Assembly: GCF_026226615.1 (NCBI RefSeq) | Contig: NZ_JAJAPB010000002.1 | Coordinates: forward strand, 248,001 to 312,000 | Reading direction: 5' to 3' | Source of the DNA: Geovibrio ferrireducens | GTDB lineage: Bacteria; Chrysiogenota; Deferribacteres; Deferribacterales; Geovibrionaceae | Length of the DNA stretch: 64,000 nt | Part shown: one piece after another, positions 8,059-17,160 of the stretch | Layout of the letters: every line of letters begins with the position of its first letter | Position numbering within the stretch: position 1 is the stretch's first letter | Notes under the pieces: model-generated | What the model saw: only the letters and a program-made list of their open reading frames with translations | What the model was told of the DNA's origin: nothing | The model's database searches: none | Made by a program: the position numbers and the translations under genes

Positions 8059-10386
8059 CTAGCTCTCCATGAACTTAATCAGGTTGTCCGCCATAGTCCA
8101 TACACCGCAGGGGCAGACTCCGGCGCAGATTCCGCAGCCGATGCACTTTGAAGCATTTGACACATATTCAAATCTGCCGTCCGCCTCGGTTCTTGTTATC
8201 GCCTGCTGGGGGCAGATGTCACGGCAGAAACCGCAGTCACGGCAGAAGCCGCAGCTCATGCAGCGCTTGGTTTCGTCCTCCGCGGGCATTTCCTCAAGGC
8301 GGGTCTGGTTCATGGGGTGATAAAACTCATCCTTAACCTTATCCTGAGGGATCATGGGCGCTTTTTTAAACGCATCCAGAGGTCTGCCCTTAAGCAGCCT
8401 GTCTATGTTGATCGCAGCCTTGCGTCCGTCGCCCAGAGCGTGGGTGAAAAGACCCTGCTTTATGGCATCGCCGGTGATGAAAACCTTTTCATTTGCCGGG
8501 GACTGCATGAACTCGTTCACAAGCGTCATCCCTCTCTCGTTTAGGTATTCCCTGCCGAGAAAGGAAACATCCGGTCTGTCGCCTATGGAGATTATAACAG
8601 TGTCCGCCTCTATGAATGAGCCGTCTTTGAAATGAACGCCTTTTTCCGTTACCTTCTCGGTGAACACAGGCCAGAGGATCTTCGCACCGAGTCTTTCGGC
8701 ATGCTCGATCTCTTTCTCAAAGGCGGCGGGTTTCTGTATATCCACTGCGGTGACTTCCTCAGCACCCATCTGATAAGCGCCGATAACAACATCCATAGCG
8801 GCGTTGCCCGCACCTATCACCACAACCTTTTTGCCCGCCGGGGGGTTCTCGCCCCTGTTGATTTTTTTGAGGAAATCAAGACCCTTCACAAGCCTCTCAT
8901 GCCCCTCAAAAGGGATAACCACAGGGTTGTGCGCACCCACAGCAACCACAACTGCATCGTAGCTGCCGCAGAGTTCTGCAAACATATCTTTATCAACACG
9001 GGTGTCTGTCTTCACATTCACGCCTGTATCAAGTATTCTTTTTATCTCGGCACTGAGAACATCTCTAGCCAGCCTGTCTTCGGGGATAACCTGCATCAGC
9101 TTGCCGCCGATTACGCTGTCCGCCTCAAGTATGTCAACTGCGTACCCCATCCTTTTCAGGTGAAAGCCCGCAGTAAGACCCGCAGCGCCCGCGCCTATCA
9201 CAGCCACCTTGCAGCCGTTCGCGGCAGCGGCGGCGGGAAGTGTGACATCCCTGCTGAGCATGCCCATTTCCTTTATCTTGACAGGCACATCAACATTAAG
9301 CCTGCTGCATTCGTCCTGACAGAGGTTCGGGCAGACCTGTCCGCACACGGAAGCGGGGAACGGGCTGTGCTCAAGCACAAGCTCCAGAGCCTCCTTAACC
9401 TTGCCCTGACGGAGCAGAGCTATCCTCTTCTGAGTGGGGATAAACACGGGGCAGTTATATTCGCACGGCGCTGAGTATTTGGAATTGCGCCATTCGGGTA
9501 TGCGCAGCCTGTTTGCTCCGGTTTCCACATAGTCGGTAACTTTGAAGTCTTCCTGAACCAGATCACCGAAGATGCCGCCTTCCACCCACTTTTTCAGGCG
9601 GAAATCCCTTGCGGACATATATCTGACTTCGTGCCTCTCCTCATGGGTTTTGGCGACTATTTTATGCCACTGCCCCATATCGGAAAGTTCGTTATAGATC
9701 TCAGGTTTCTCTATCTTTTCAAGGAAAACACTGAGCCCTTTCGTGAGGAATTCCCTGTCAGCCTCATCAAGCTCAAGCATCCAGACTTCATCCGAAAGGC
9801 CGCTCACATGACCTCTCACATACACGGTTCCGCCCACCATGCCTACACAGCTTCTGTCACCGAGGACAGATTCGCCCTCCGCAACACCGTAACCGCAGAT
9901 TATGGCGTAGCCGCCGCCCATAAATTCAAAGCTGAATGAGCCCACCCTTTTCAGCACCCAGAACTCAGGCGCAGAATAGCGGGGGTCATACTTCATGAGC
10001 GCGCCGGAGCGTGTTCCGGTTTTACCCGCAACATATATTTTGCCGGATGCGGCGCAGTGTGCTGTGGTATCGCCGCCGTCACCCTTGAGGATTATTTCGG
10101 CTCCGGCATTCAGCCAGCCCACGTCAGCAGGTGCTGAGCCCTCAACTATCACCGTAGTTCCGGGCATACCCATCGAGCCGACCCTCTGTCCGGGGTTTTT
10201 CACTTTAAACGTAAGATGCTCGCCGTTTTCCGCCCAGAGAGCGCCGCCTATGTTATGCTGACCGGACGCGTCAACTTCAAACTCGCGAACGCCCGCGTCA
10301 AGGTCTTTATATATCTCTTTAAGAAGGTTCTGGGTCGAAACCCTTTTATCGTTTATTACGCCTTTGATATGTGTTTTTCCGCTCAT
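8059..10386 (-). CDS. Glutamate synthase: GXGXG domain fused to GltD-like flavoprotein and ferredoxin
   Basis: About 775 residues combining three functions. Residues 1-240 form the GXGXG beta-helix domain that is normally the C-terminal part of GltB. Then comes a cysteine-rich GltD-type Fe-S region (CEYNCPVFIPTQ, CGQVCPNLCQDEC). An FAD/NAD(P)H oxidoreductase follows (VAVIGAGAAGLTAGFHLKRMG near 395 and VVVIGAGNAAMDV near 525), and two 4Fe-4S motifs at the end (CGFCRDICPQQA; CIGCGICAGVCP), preceded by a duplicated CGFCRD. It should pass electrons from NAD(P)H or ferredoxin to the synthase subunit. AGGGGG 6 bases before the ATG at 10386 selects that start over a GTG at 10404. It is the last gene of the operon. 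Confidence 0.9.
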   Translation of the reverse strand: MSGKTHIKGVINDKRVSTQNLLKEIYKDLDAGVREFEVDASGQHNIGGALWAENGEHLTFKVKNPGQRVGSMGMPGTTVIVEGSAPADVGWLNAGAEIILKGDGGDTTAHCAASGKIYVAGKTGTRSGALMKYDPRYSAPEFWVLKRVGSFSFEFMGGGYAIICGYGVAEGESVLGDRSCVGMVGGTVYVRGHVSGLSDEVWMLELDEADREFLTKGLSVFLEKIEKPEIYNELSDMGQWHKIVAKTHEERHEVRYMSARDFRLKKWVEGGIFGDLVQEDFKVTDYVETGANRLRIPEWRNSKYSAPCEYNCPVFIPTQKRIALLRQGKVKEALELVLEHSPFPASVCGQVCPNLCQDECSRLNVDVPVKIKEMGMLSRDVTLPAAAAANGCKVAVIGAGAAGLTAGFHLKRMGYAVDILEADSVIGGKLMQVIPEDRLARDVLSAEIKRILDTGVNVKTDTRVDKDMFAELCGSYDAVVVAVGAHNPVVIPFEGHERLVKGLDFLKKINRGENPPAGKKVVVIGAGNAAMDVVIGAYQMGAEEVTAVDIQKPAAFEKEIEHAERLGAKILWPVFTEKVTEKGVHFKDGSFIEADTVIISIGDRPDVSFLGREYLNERGMTLVNEFMQSPANEKVFITGDAIKQGLFTHALGDGRKAAINIDRLLKGRPLDAFKKAPMIPQDKVKDEFYHPMNQTRLEEMPAEDETKRCMSCGFCRDCGFCRDICPQQAITRTEADGRFEYVSNASKCIGCGICAGVCPCGVWTMADNLIKFMES

Positions 10387-10397
10387 TTCAGCACCCC

Positions 10398-12041
10398 CTA
10401 GCACGCATACTGGATCTGGAGTCTGTCCGCCACAGCCTTGTCCTCGCTGATGAGGCAGTCTGACCTGCCCACGGGGAGCGAACTGTTGCCGATGGGTGCG
10501 AGGAGCTTTTTAAGCTCACTGTCAACGGAGAGGAAGTAGTTGACTATGTTCTCCGCCACTCTGTCTATATCAAGCCTCTTGACCAGAGTCGGGTTCTGTG
10601 TGGTTATACCCACAGGGCACAGGCCTGTGTTGCAGGCGTTGCATTTGCCGTGGTCATTGCCCACGCAGCCCGCGAGCTGGAGCATGAGTTTTCCGGTGAA
10701 TACCCCGTTCGCACCGAGGGCTATCATCTTGAAGGCATCCGCAGCGAGGTTGCCCGTCTGCCCCAGACCGCCCGCACCCCAGAGAGGTATCTGCGACTGT
10801 TTGCCCTGATGCGTGGCAGCGAGGTAACAGTCACGGAGCTTGGAGACTATCGGATGACCTGTGTGATCAAGGGAAACCTCGTTCGCCGCTCCGGTTCCGC
10901 CGAGTATGCCGTCCAGAAAGAAACCGCCAACTATGTTGTACGGATCGCGCAGTAGGTTATTGTAAACCGAAACGCTGGTGGCGCTTGCCGCAACCTTGAT
11001 AGCCACCGGAACCTTGAACTTGAACGCTGAGTTGAACGTGAGGAACATCTTCTGCACGCTCTCCTCAATCGAGTAAAGCCCCTGATGGTTCGGGGGGCTG
11101 AGAAGATCAGTCTTGGGAACGCCTCTGATCTCCTGAATATGGCTGGCAACCTTTTTAGCCTGAAGCAGACCGCCGTCACCGGGTTTTGCGCCCTGACCTA
11201 TTTTGATCAGCACACCGCCGGGGAGTTCCTGCATATAAGGCATGGAGTTTATGATCCTGTTCCAGCCGAAGTGACCGGAAGCGATCTGGAGTATCGTATA
11301 TTTAAGGAATCTTGATTTCAGAAGTCTTATGGGAACGCCGCCCTCGCCGCTGCACATGCGCACGGGGAGTCCGCATTCCTCGTTAAGGTAAGCTGTGGCT
11401 ATTGCCATGGCCTCCCACATCCTCCATGAAAGTGCGCCTATAGACATATCGCCTATGATAACCGGATATATCCAGTTCATAGGGGGGAGAACTGAGGAAT
11501 CTATTTTCAGCCTTCCGTTTTCCAGCGTGAAAGGAAGCTCGTCTGCGGGAAGAATCCTGCCGAAAGGTGCAAGCATGTCAAAGGTGTGTCTGGATGCGTC
11601 CAGAGAGGGGTCAGTCATCTGGCTGATTCGCCCTACCCTGATTTTGTCCAGCGTGCGCACGCCTGTGGAAAGGTTAGCTCTTCCGCCCCTCTTGAAGGGA
11701 TCAGCAAGCATGCCTCTGTATTTTATGGTGAATCTGGCATCTTCATTACGCACGGGCTTGATTGCGGTGTTCGGGCATACCCGCTCACACACTCCGCAGC
11801 CGCGGCAGAACTTATATACATCCACCTTCTGCTTTATAACAGGCACAGCCTTGAACTCCACCTTGGGCTCAGGAGTGAGGTAGTCGCTCACAACTTTTCT
11901 GCGCTTTTCCATTCCGGCCTCTATGGCCTCAAAGGGACATGCCGCAACGCAGCTTCCGCACATCGTGCATCTGTCGCTGGAATAGTTTATCTGCCAGTCA
12001 AGGTCATCCCTTGATATTTCGTTCACTCTCATTGTTGCCAT
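10398..12041 (-). CDS. gltB: Glutamate synthase central/FMN-binding subunit with N-terminal ferredoxin domain
   Basis: 547 residues. Two 4Fe-4S motifs are at the N-terminus (CTMCGSCVAACP and CRGCGVCERVCP), followed by the FMN-binding TIM-barrel synthase domain (MNWIYPVIIGDMSIGALSWRM; GGLGQTGNLAADAFK; IALGANGVFTGKLM). Cysteines for the 3Fe-4S cluster are in CNACNTGLCPVGI. It joins 2-oxoglutarate with ammonia channelled from the amidotransferase to make glutamate. This layout resembles the short, split archaeal-type GltB. GAGGTG lies 5 bases before the ATG. Its start overlaps the amidotransferase stop by 13 bases, and its own stop lies 11 bases before the next start. Confidence 0.93.
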   Translation of the reverse strand: MATMRVNEISRDDLDWQINYSSDRCTMCGSCVAACPFEAIEAGMEKRRKVVSDYLTPEPKVEFKAVPVIKQKVDVYKFCRGCGVCERVCPNTAIKPVRNEDARFTIKYRGMLADPFKRGGRANLSTGVRTLDKIRVGRISQMTDPSLDASRHTFDMLAPFGRILPADELPFTLENGRLKIDSSVLPPMNWIYPVIIGDMSIGALSWRMWEAMAIATAYLNEECGLPVRMCSGEGGVPIRLLKSRFLKYTILQIASGHFGWNRIINSMPYMQELPGGVLIKIGQGAKPGDGGLLQAKKVASHIQEIRGVPKTDLLSPPNHQGLYSIEESVQKMFLTFNSAFKFKVPVAIKVAASATSVSVYNNLLRDPYNIVGGFFLDGILGGTGAANEVSLDHTGHPIVSKLRDCYLAATHQGKQSQIPLWGAGGLGQTGNLAADAFKMIALGANGVFTGKLMLQLAGCVGNDHGKCNACNTGLCPVGITTQNPTLVKRLDIDRVAENIVNYFLSVDSELKKLLAPIGNSSLPVGRSDCLISEDKAVADRLQIQYAC

Positions 12042-13135
12042 CTCTGCACCTCAAGGTTGTTGGTGATAACAACTGTCTCTCTTTCGTTGGTGTATATATC
12101 CTCTTCCCAGTTTCTGCCGGGAAGAACCTCGTTTATGCCTGAGACCTCGGAGGTCATGACCACTGTTCCGTTATGCTTTCCGATAACCGTAGGGCGGAGC
12201 TTCTTGGCATCGCATGTGTTAAACAGAGTGCCGTCCGGCAGAACGCCTATGATAGTGTTGGGTCCGTTTATCTCAAGGTTGGAAAGGGATGAGCGGATGT
12301 ATCTGAGCGCTTCTCCGTCCTCCCTTTTTGACATATCCTCAAAGGGGAGCGGCGTTATGGCATGTTTATAGTATTCCAGCGGCCATTTGAGTATTTTGTG
12401 AATGTAGTGAAGAGTATAGAGGAAGCACTGTGAATCGGACTCAAAGCCTAAGTAGCCTTTGTAAAGCCCTTTCTGAAAGTTTTTGTTTTTTTCGTAAAAA
12501 GTGTTCTCGCCGTTGGCAAGGGCTGTGTACCCCTGAAGGAAGAAAGGGTGAGCGGCGTAGCGCACTATGTCATAGTTGGTGTTCTGGCGGCACTGAGCGG
12601 TGATAACCTTCGCAGTAAAATCGTTATCCTCTTTCCAGAGGCCGAAATAGGTTCCGATGTCCTGCGGGTCGCCTATCTCCTTGAGCGTCAGCACATCCGG
12701 CCAGAAGGAATAGACATAACCGTCGTCACTCTCCTCCAGAACGCTTCTGAGCCTCAGCCTCATATCAACCAGAAGCTCCTCTTTCTCCTCCTGCGGAGCA
12801 TACTTGAAGCTTCTGGGGTACTGAAACACCTGAAAAACGTAGTTCGGCATGGGCTCTATATTAAGCTCGTCACGGAAGTTTATCTCCGGTGACCACTGCA
12901 TAACCCTGACGAAGCCTTCTTTATGAAGAATATCCTCCGCAATCGCCATGCCTCTGTCCGAGCACGCCATTGAGAGAATGGGAAGATCTTTATAGTCTGC
13001 GAACCTGCCGCCCAAGTCCTGCATAACCATTGCAAAACCTGAGTTATCATGCCCCTTCTGCTGTGAACGCATAAGGAGCAGGGCTTTTGACGGATGAAAA
13101 TAATCCGTGGATTTGATAGCGCCTATTCTGCACAT
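12029..13135 (-). CDS. Glutamate synthase glutamine amidotransferase (class II, Ntn) subunit
   Basis: 368 residues. The start at 13135 places cysteine directly after methionine (MCRIGAIKS), as needed for the catalytic N-terminal nucleophile of class II amidotransferases; GGAGG lies 6 bases upstream. A longer frame to 13171 would bury that cysteine and is rejected. Further family marks are QQKGHDNSGFAMV and a C-terminal VVMTSEVSGINEVLPG. It hydrolyses glutamine and feeds ammonia to the FMN subunit encoded next. In bacterial GltB this domain is fused to the synthase; here it is a separate gene, first in the operon. Confidence 0.92.
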   Translation of the reverse strand: MCRIGAIKSTDYFHPSKALLLMRSQQKGHDNSGFAMVMQDLGGRFADYKDLPILSMACSDRGMAIAEDILHKEGFVRVMQWSPEINFRDELNIEPMPNYVFQVFQYPRSFKYAPQEEKEELLVDMRLRLRSVLEESDDGYVYSFWPDVLTLKEIGDPQDIGTYFGLWKEDNDFTAKVITAQCRQNTNYDIVRYAAHPFFLQGYTALANGENTFYEKNKNFQKGLYKGYLGFESDSQCFLYTLHYIHKILKWPLEYYKHAITPLPFEDMSKREDGEALRYIRSSLSNLEINGPNTIIGVLPDGTLFNTCDAKKLRPTVIGKHNGTVVMTSEVSGINEVLPGRNWEEDIYTNERETVVITNNLEVQRWQQ

Positions 13136-13538
13136 ATCCTGCCTCCAGTATGAAAGCAACTTACATTGCAATCTAAGTTTATATGACCGTTTAGCCTTAT
13201 AAAATAATAATCAGGGCGGACTGCCTGAGCAGCTGAGGGGTTGAGTGAAAATAAAGCTGCTTTCGGAATAAAACTTCCGGGAGGGAGGTTCTCCTTATTC
13301 TTTGGGGGCGTTGTGAAATAAACCGTTGCCCTTAATAAACTGCGCCTGTATGTGCCGCTGCGGGAATGACTCCGCTCCGGTAAATACGGTAAATCTCCCT
13401 TTTGTGTTTTACCGCCATAAGAACTTATAATATGAGTCAAAACAGATGTCAATGATTAGAAACGAAGGTTAAAGCCCCATGACAAATATTAAAATAATAC
13501 TTGAATACAATTTTAAAATTATCAGAACACGCAAAGTC

Positions 13539-13558
13539 ATTGTCATGTTTATGACAAT
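13539..13558. promoter_or_regulatory. Perfect 8-bp palindrome with Crp/Fnr spacing
   Basis: ATTGTCAT (13539-13546) and ATGACAAT (13551-13558) are separated by GTTT. The half-site spacing of four bases is that of Crp/Fnr-family operators. It lies in the 533-base interval 13136-13668 between the glutamate synthase operon and the HDOD gene, about 400 bases before the amidotransferase start. The rest of that interval holds no supported gene; a 109-residue frame there lacks any recognisable feature. A Crp/Fnr regulator is encoded at 43807-44472. Confidence 0.5.
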
Positions 13559-13668
13559 TCGATTTTAGCATTTATTATCAAATATTTGAAAAGGCGTAAA
13601 AGTATCGGGTGTGTTTTAGGAGCAAAGATAAGCGCGGTTTAACAATTATAAGGAAGGCTTAAAAAAAA

Positions 13669-14883
13669 TTAATTAAATATCATTTTTGTCTGGAGGTAAA
13701 ACTCATCAGAACCGTCCCTTATTTTATCAAGCTGGTTTTTTGTGAGGTTTATCCTGTTTTTCATAAGGAAGGTCGCCGCTATATCCTGTTCCGGTATGCG
13801 GAAATATTCATGAAGGATTTTGGCCATCTTAAGAATCTTAGCCTCATTCTGAAACTTGCATTTAAAAGGTTCGTCCTGAAACTGAACAGGCATATAGAAC
13901 TCAGGCTTGAACTTCCATTTCATAAGCAGGGCGATACCTGCATTCACGGAGTTATGATCCGCAAGACGCTTGTAGTTTTCGCTGTCTTTGGCATCAACAC
14001 TTTCCCCCTCCAGATAATCAGAGAGAACGGCAAGAAGAAATATATAACCTATGCGGTGGATCATTCCGATAGAGAAAACAATCTTTTTACCTGAGAATTT
14101 AAGGACATCGGCCAGAACATGCGCTATGCAGCCTACCCTTATGCTCTCTTCCACTGCATCGCTTATCTCCTTATGGAACATAAGCTCCTTGTTTGAAGCA
14201 AGTGCAACGTTTATATAATTGATAAGGAACATTTTTATATTCATGGTTCCAATGCGGACTATGGCGCTTTCAATATCCTTTATATCAGTAAAAAGCCCGC
14301 TGTAGTGAACAGAGTTGGCAAGCTTGATAAGCCCTGCGTGTATGCCCGGATCGGTTCTGGACATTACAGCTATTTCCTGAATTGTCACATCGTCAGACTC
14401 AAGAATGGGCAGCATCTGGAAGGCTATGTCCTTTTTCATGGGGAGGATTACATCCCCCTTATCCAGAATCTTTTTAATGTAATCGAATATGCCTTCCTTA
14501 TTCTTCTGGGGAGCTGCGGCCTCAAGGGGTCTGCAAACCTTGCCCGCCACAAGAACCTGCTCGAACGGGCGCATTACCTGATTATGGTAAATTATTTCGT
14601 AGCTTTTATGCATGAAGTATTTATCAAGCTCTTTATCCGCCAGAATCATGTATATGCTCTGGGTGGAGTCTTTAATATGATCCTGAAGCTTGGAAAAGCT
14701 TATAAACTCGTTTTTATCAAGAAGAACTATAAACACATTGCGGAAGCCCCGCGTTTCAAGCAGCCTGCGGAAGCCGCGGGTGAAGAATGAAAAAGCCTCA
14801 TGCTCGACTCCGAGTATTTCAAGCATTGAGCTGTAATAATTAAGAATCTTTCTTTCAGAGCAAATAAGTATGGTATCAGCCAT
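13669..14883 (-). CDS. HDOD-domain protein with receiver-like N-terminus
   Basis: 404 residues. The first 120 have the alpha/beta pattern of a receiver domain (ILICSERKILNYYSSMLEILG, FIVLLDKNEF) without a convincing phospho-acceptor context. The centre (about 145-345) is an HDOD domain, the catalytically degenerate HD fold: ILPMKKDIAFQMLPILESDDVTIQEIA, DPGIHAGLIKLANSVHY, and SIGMIHRIG in place of an HD pair. HDOD proteins are signalling adaptors linked to c-di-GMP, motility and stress; the partner here is unknown. AAGGAAG precedes the ATG. It lies 28 bases downstream of a PAS histidine kinase on the same strand, so the two are probably one transcription unit. Confidence 0.85.
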   Translation of the reverse strand: MADTILICSERKILNYYSSMLEILGVEHEAFSFFTRGFRRLLETRGFRNVFIVLLDKNEFISFSKLQDHIKDSTQSIYMILADKELDKYFMHKSYEIIYHNQVMRPFEQVLVAGKVCRPLEAAAPQKNKEGIFDYIKKILDKGDVILPMKKDIAFQMLPILESDDVTIQEIAVMSRTDPGIHAGLIKLANSVHYSGLFTDIKDIESAIVRIGTMNIKMFLINYINVALASNKELMFHKEISDAVEESIRVGCIAHVLADVLKFSGKKIVFSIGMIHRIGYIFLLAVLSDYLEGESVDAKDSENYKRLADHNSVNAGIALLMKWKFKPEFYMPVQFQDEPFKCKFQNEAKILKMAKILHEYFRIPEQDIAATFLMKNRINLTKNQLDKIRDGSDEFYLQTKMIFN

Positions 14884-14911
14884 TTTCTTCCTTTAAATAA
14901 GCTTATTCTTC

Positions 14912-16963
14912 TTACTGCTGAAGGCTCGGCAGTTCGATCCTGAAACATGCCCCTTTGTCCGTGTTGCGAACATAAAGCCTGCCGGGCATGCTGTTCTCCA
15001 CTATCATTTTAGACATATACAGCCCTATCCCCGTCCCCTTCCCTTCGGGTTTCGTTGTGAAATATGGCTCGAATATTCTTTCCAGAAGATCTTCCTCTAT
15101 TCCTCCGGCGTTGTCCTCTATCTCCGCAACTGCTCTGCCGTTTTCATAAAAAACACGGGCAAGCACATGGGGCTCAGCTATATTTTTCTCACTCAGCGCG
15201 TCTTTGGCATTGTTGAGAATATTGAGAAAAACCTGAGCAAGCTCGCCGGGATAACCCATAACCGTGAGTTCACTGTCCACACGGAGATCAACCGTTATCC
15301 GGTGTTCCTCAAAAAATGCCTGTACAAGATACAGAGCCTTTCTCACACAGTCTGCGAGGAGAAACTCGGTCTGCTCCTTGTTCTCCCTGAAAAAGTTGCG
15401 GAAATCGTCCACAGTGGCAGACATCTGCTGTATCAGGGCGTTCACCCTGTCCAGTATATCCCGGAGCTTGTCGTCAGTAAGCTCACCGGAGTCTTTTATA
15501 TATTTCAGTTCAAAGAACGAAAGATTCAGCGCATTCAGCGGCTGGCGCCACTGGTGGGCAATATTGCCGAGCATCTCGCCCATTGCGGCCAGCTTGGACT
15601 GCTGAATAAGCAGTTTTTTATGCTCCATATTCCTTTCGACTTCCAGCCTGACCTTATCTTCCATCAGTGAATAAAGCTCCATGAGCTCTTCCTGCATGTA
15701 TTTTCTGTCCAGCACATTCACAAGAATTTCACTGACTATGGTAAGCAGGGAGACAATATCATCGTCCCATTCCCTCTCTTTTTCAAGAGATGAGAAGGTC
15801 ATGAAGCCTATGGACTTACCCTCTTTAATCATAGGCACAATAATAAGCGACTTAACCCCCATGGAGTTTAAATAATCACGCTCATACTCTGAGCATTTTT
15901 TATAGCCGCTGAGGGATGTTATATTAATTATCTCTCTGTCCGCAAGCTTTTCTGAGAGCAGTTCCATATTAAGCAGGGAGACGGACTTCATCCTGTTCAT
16001 CAGACTGGGCACACCGGGGGCTGTCCATTCATGGGTGATGGAGGCCTTCATGCTGTCCTTATCCATACTGAATACACAGCAGCGCTCGGCATCCACGAAT
16101 GTACCTATTTTCTCCAGCGCACTGTTTATACCGGAGTCCACCCCTTCCGCGGAAAGGTTTATGAACCCGGCTGAGATCTCCATGATCTGCTGCTCAAACC
16201 ACAGCCTGTTCTGTATCCCCAGTTCTGCATTTACCCATGTGGTTATATCATCATGTATGGAGACTATGCCAGCAAACACTCCGCGTTCGTTTCTGACCGC
16301 GGTTTTTGTTATGTCAAACCAGCGGAACTCACCTGTGGTGTTTATGTAAACCGTTTCAACATAGTTGTAGCTGGAGCATCTGCCCGCGGCTATTTCTCTG
16401 TCGCCTTTGGAAAATCTGTCGTACTCCTCGTCATGAAAAAGGTTTTCGTCCATCCTGCCGATAATCATTTCGCTGCTGTGGACACCCGCGAGATCAAGAA
16501 AGCTGCGGTTGCAGCCTGTGTAGCGGAGATTTTTATCCTTCCAGCAGACCGCAGCGGGAAGACTGTCTATAACGTTCTGCAATACTTTCTGGTAGCCGCT
16601 GCCGCCGGAGAAGGAGGTGTAGTCAGGGCAGTTGACCTTGCGGATTATCCCCTCGAACCCTGCGGCTTTTCCTACAGAATCACGGATGATGAATACGCTT
16701 TCCGTAGCATTCACCTCTTGCCCTGTGCGGGTTACAAGGGTGACAGCAACCTCCTCCGCCAGCCCTTCCCTGAACAGGGAATCCTCAACCGCTGTCCTCA
16801 CGGACGGATATTTGTATAGGCTGTCTATGGTTCTGCCGATGAGCTCCTCTGCGGAATATTCCAGAACACGCTCTGTTCCTCCGGAAACTTTGATAATTCT
16901 CCTGAGAATGTCGGTTTCGTAAAATATTTCACCTGAAAAAACTGAAAGCCTCTCAAAGGGCAT
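14912..16963 (-). CDS. PAS-PAS-GAF sensor histidine kinase (HWRQPL type)
   Basis: About 683 residues, without obvious membrane helices, so probably cytoplasmic. PAS 1 is near 10-110, PAS 2 near 125-245 (DSLPAAVCWKDKNLRYTGCNRSF with a PAC segment TTGEFRWFDITK), and a GAF domain near 260-415. The phospho-acceptor helix is MGEMLGNIAHQWRQPLNAL. The ATPase has NILNNAKDAL (N box), IEDNAGGI (G1) and GKGTGIGLYMSK (G2). The start at 16963 has AGAGGT 6 bases upstream; an earlier frame to 17014 lacks one. No response regulator follows; the downstream HDOD protein with its receiver-like N-terminus could be the output partner (inference). Confidence 0.92.
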   Translation of the reverse strand: MPFERLSVFSGEIFYETDILRRIIKVSGGTERVLEYSAEELIGRTIDSLYKYPSVRTAVEDSLFREGLAEEVAVTLVTRTGQEVNATESVFIIRDSVGKAAGFEGIIRKVNCPDYTSFSGGSGYQKVLQNVIDSLPAAVCWKDKNLRYTGCNRSFLDLAGVHSSEMIIGRMDENLFHDEEYDRFSKGDREIAAGRCSSYNYVETVYINTTGEFRWFDITKTAVRNERGVFAGIVSIHDDITTWVNAELGIQNRLWFEQQIMEISAGFINLSAEGVDSGINSALEKIGTFVDAERCCVFSMDKDSMKASITHEWTAPGVPSLMNRMKSVSLLNMELLSEKLADREIINITSLSGYKKCSEYERDYLNSMGVKSLIIVPMIKEGKSIGFMTFSSLEKEREWDDDIVSLLTIVSEILVNVLDRKYMQEELMELYSLMEDKVRLEVERNMEHKKLLIQQSKLAAMGEMLGNIAHQWRQPLNALNLSFFELKYIKDSGELTDDKLRDILDRVNALIQQMSATVDDFRNFFRENKEQTEFLLADCVRKALYLVQAFFEEHRITVDLRVDSELTVMGYPGELAQVFLNILNNAKDALSEKNIAEPHVLARVFYENGRAVAEIEDNAGGIEEDLLERIFEPYFTTKPEGKGTGIGLYMSKMIVENSMPGRLYVRNTDKGACFRIELPSLQQ

Positions 16964-17160
16964 CGGTAAACCTCTTCTGAACCTGCTGTCTGAAATTATT
17001 ATTAAATAATACACACAATTATCTATAATAACAAAACCTAAATGTTATGCCCGTTCTAAAGTGACACATTTATTTTCATTATTACATAGAATTGAAGTGA
17101 CTTTTTATTCGCAAAGATCTATATTCTATTTTTTGAATATATAGTTCCATGGAGATCGAA

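Noticed and set aside
8632-9474. 280-residue plus-strand frame
   Set aside because: Antisense to the GltD-fusion gene; no domain.
13123-13452. 109-residue frame upstream of the amidotransferase
   Set aside because: Overlaps the amidotransferase start and promoter region, has no domain and no good ribosome binding site.
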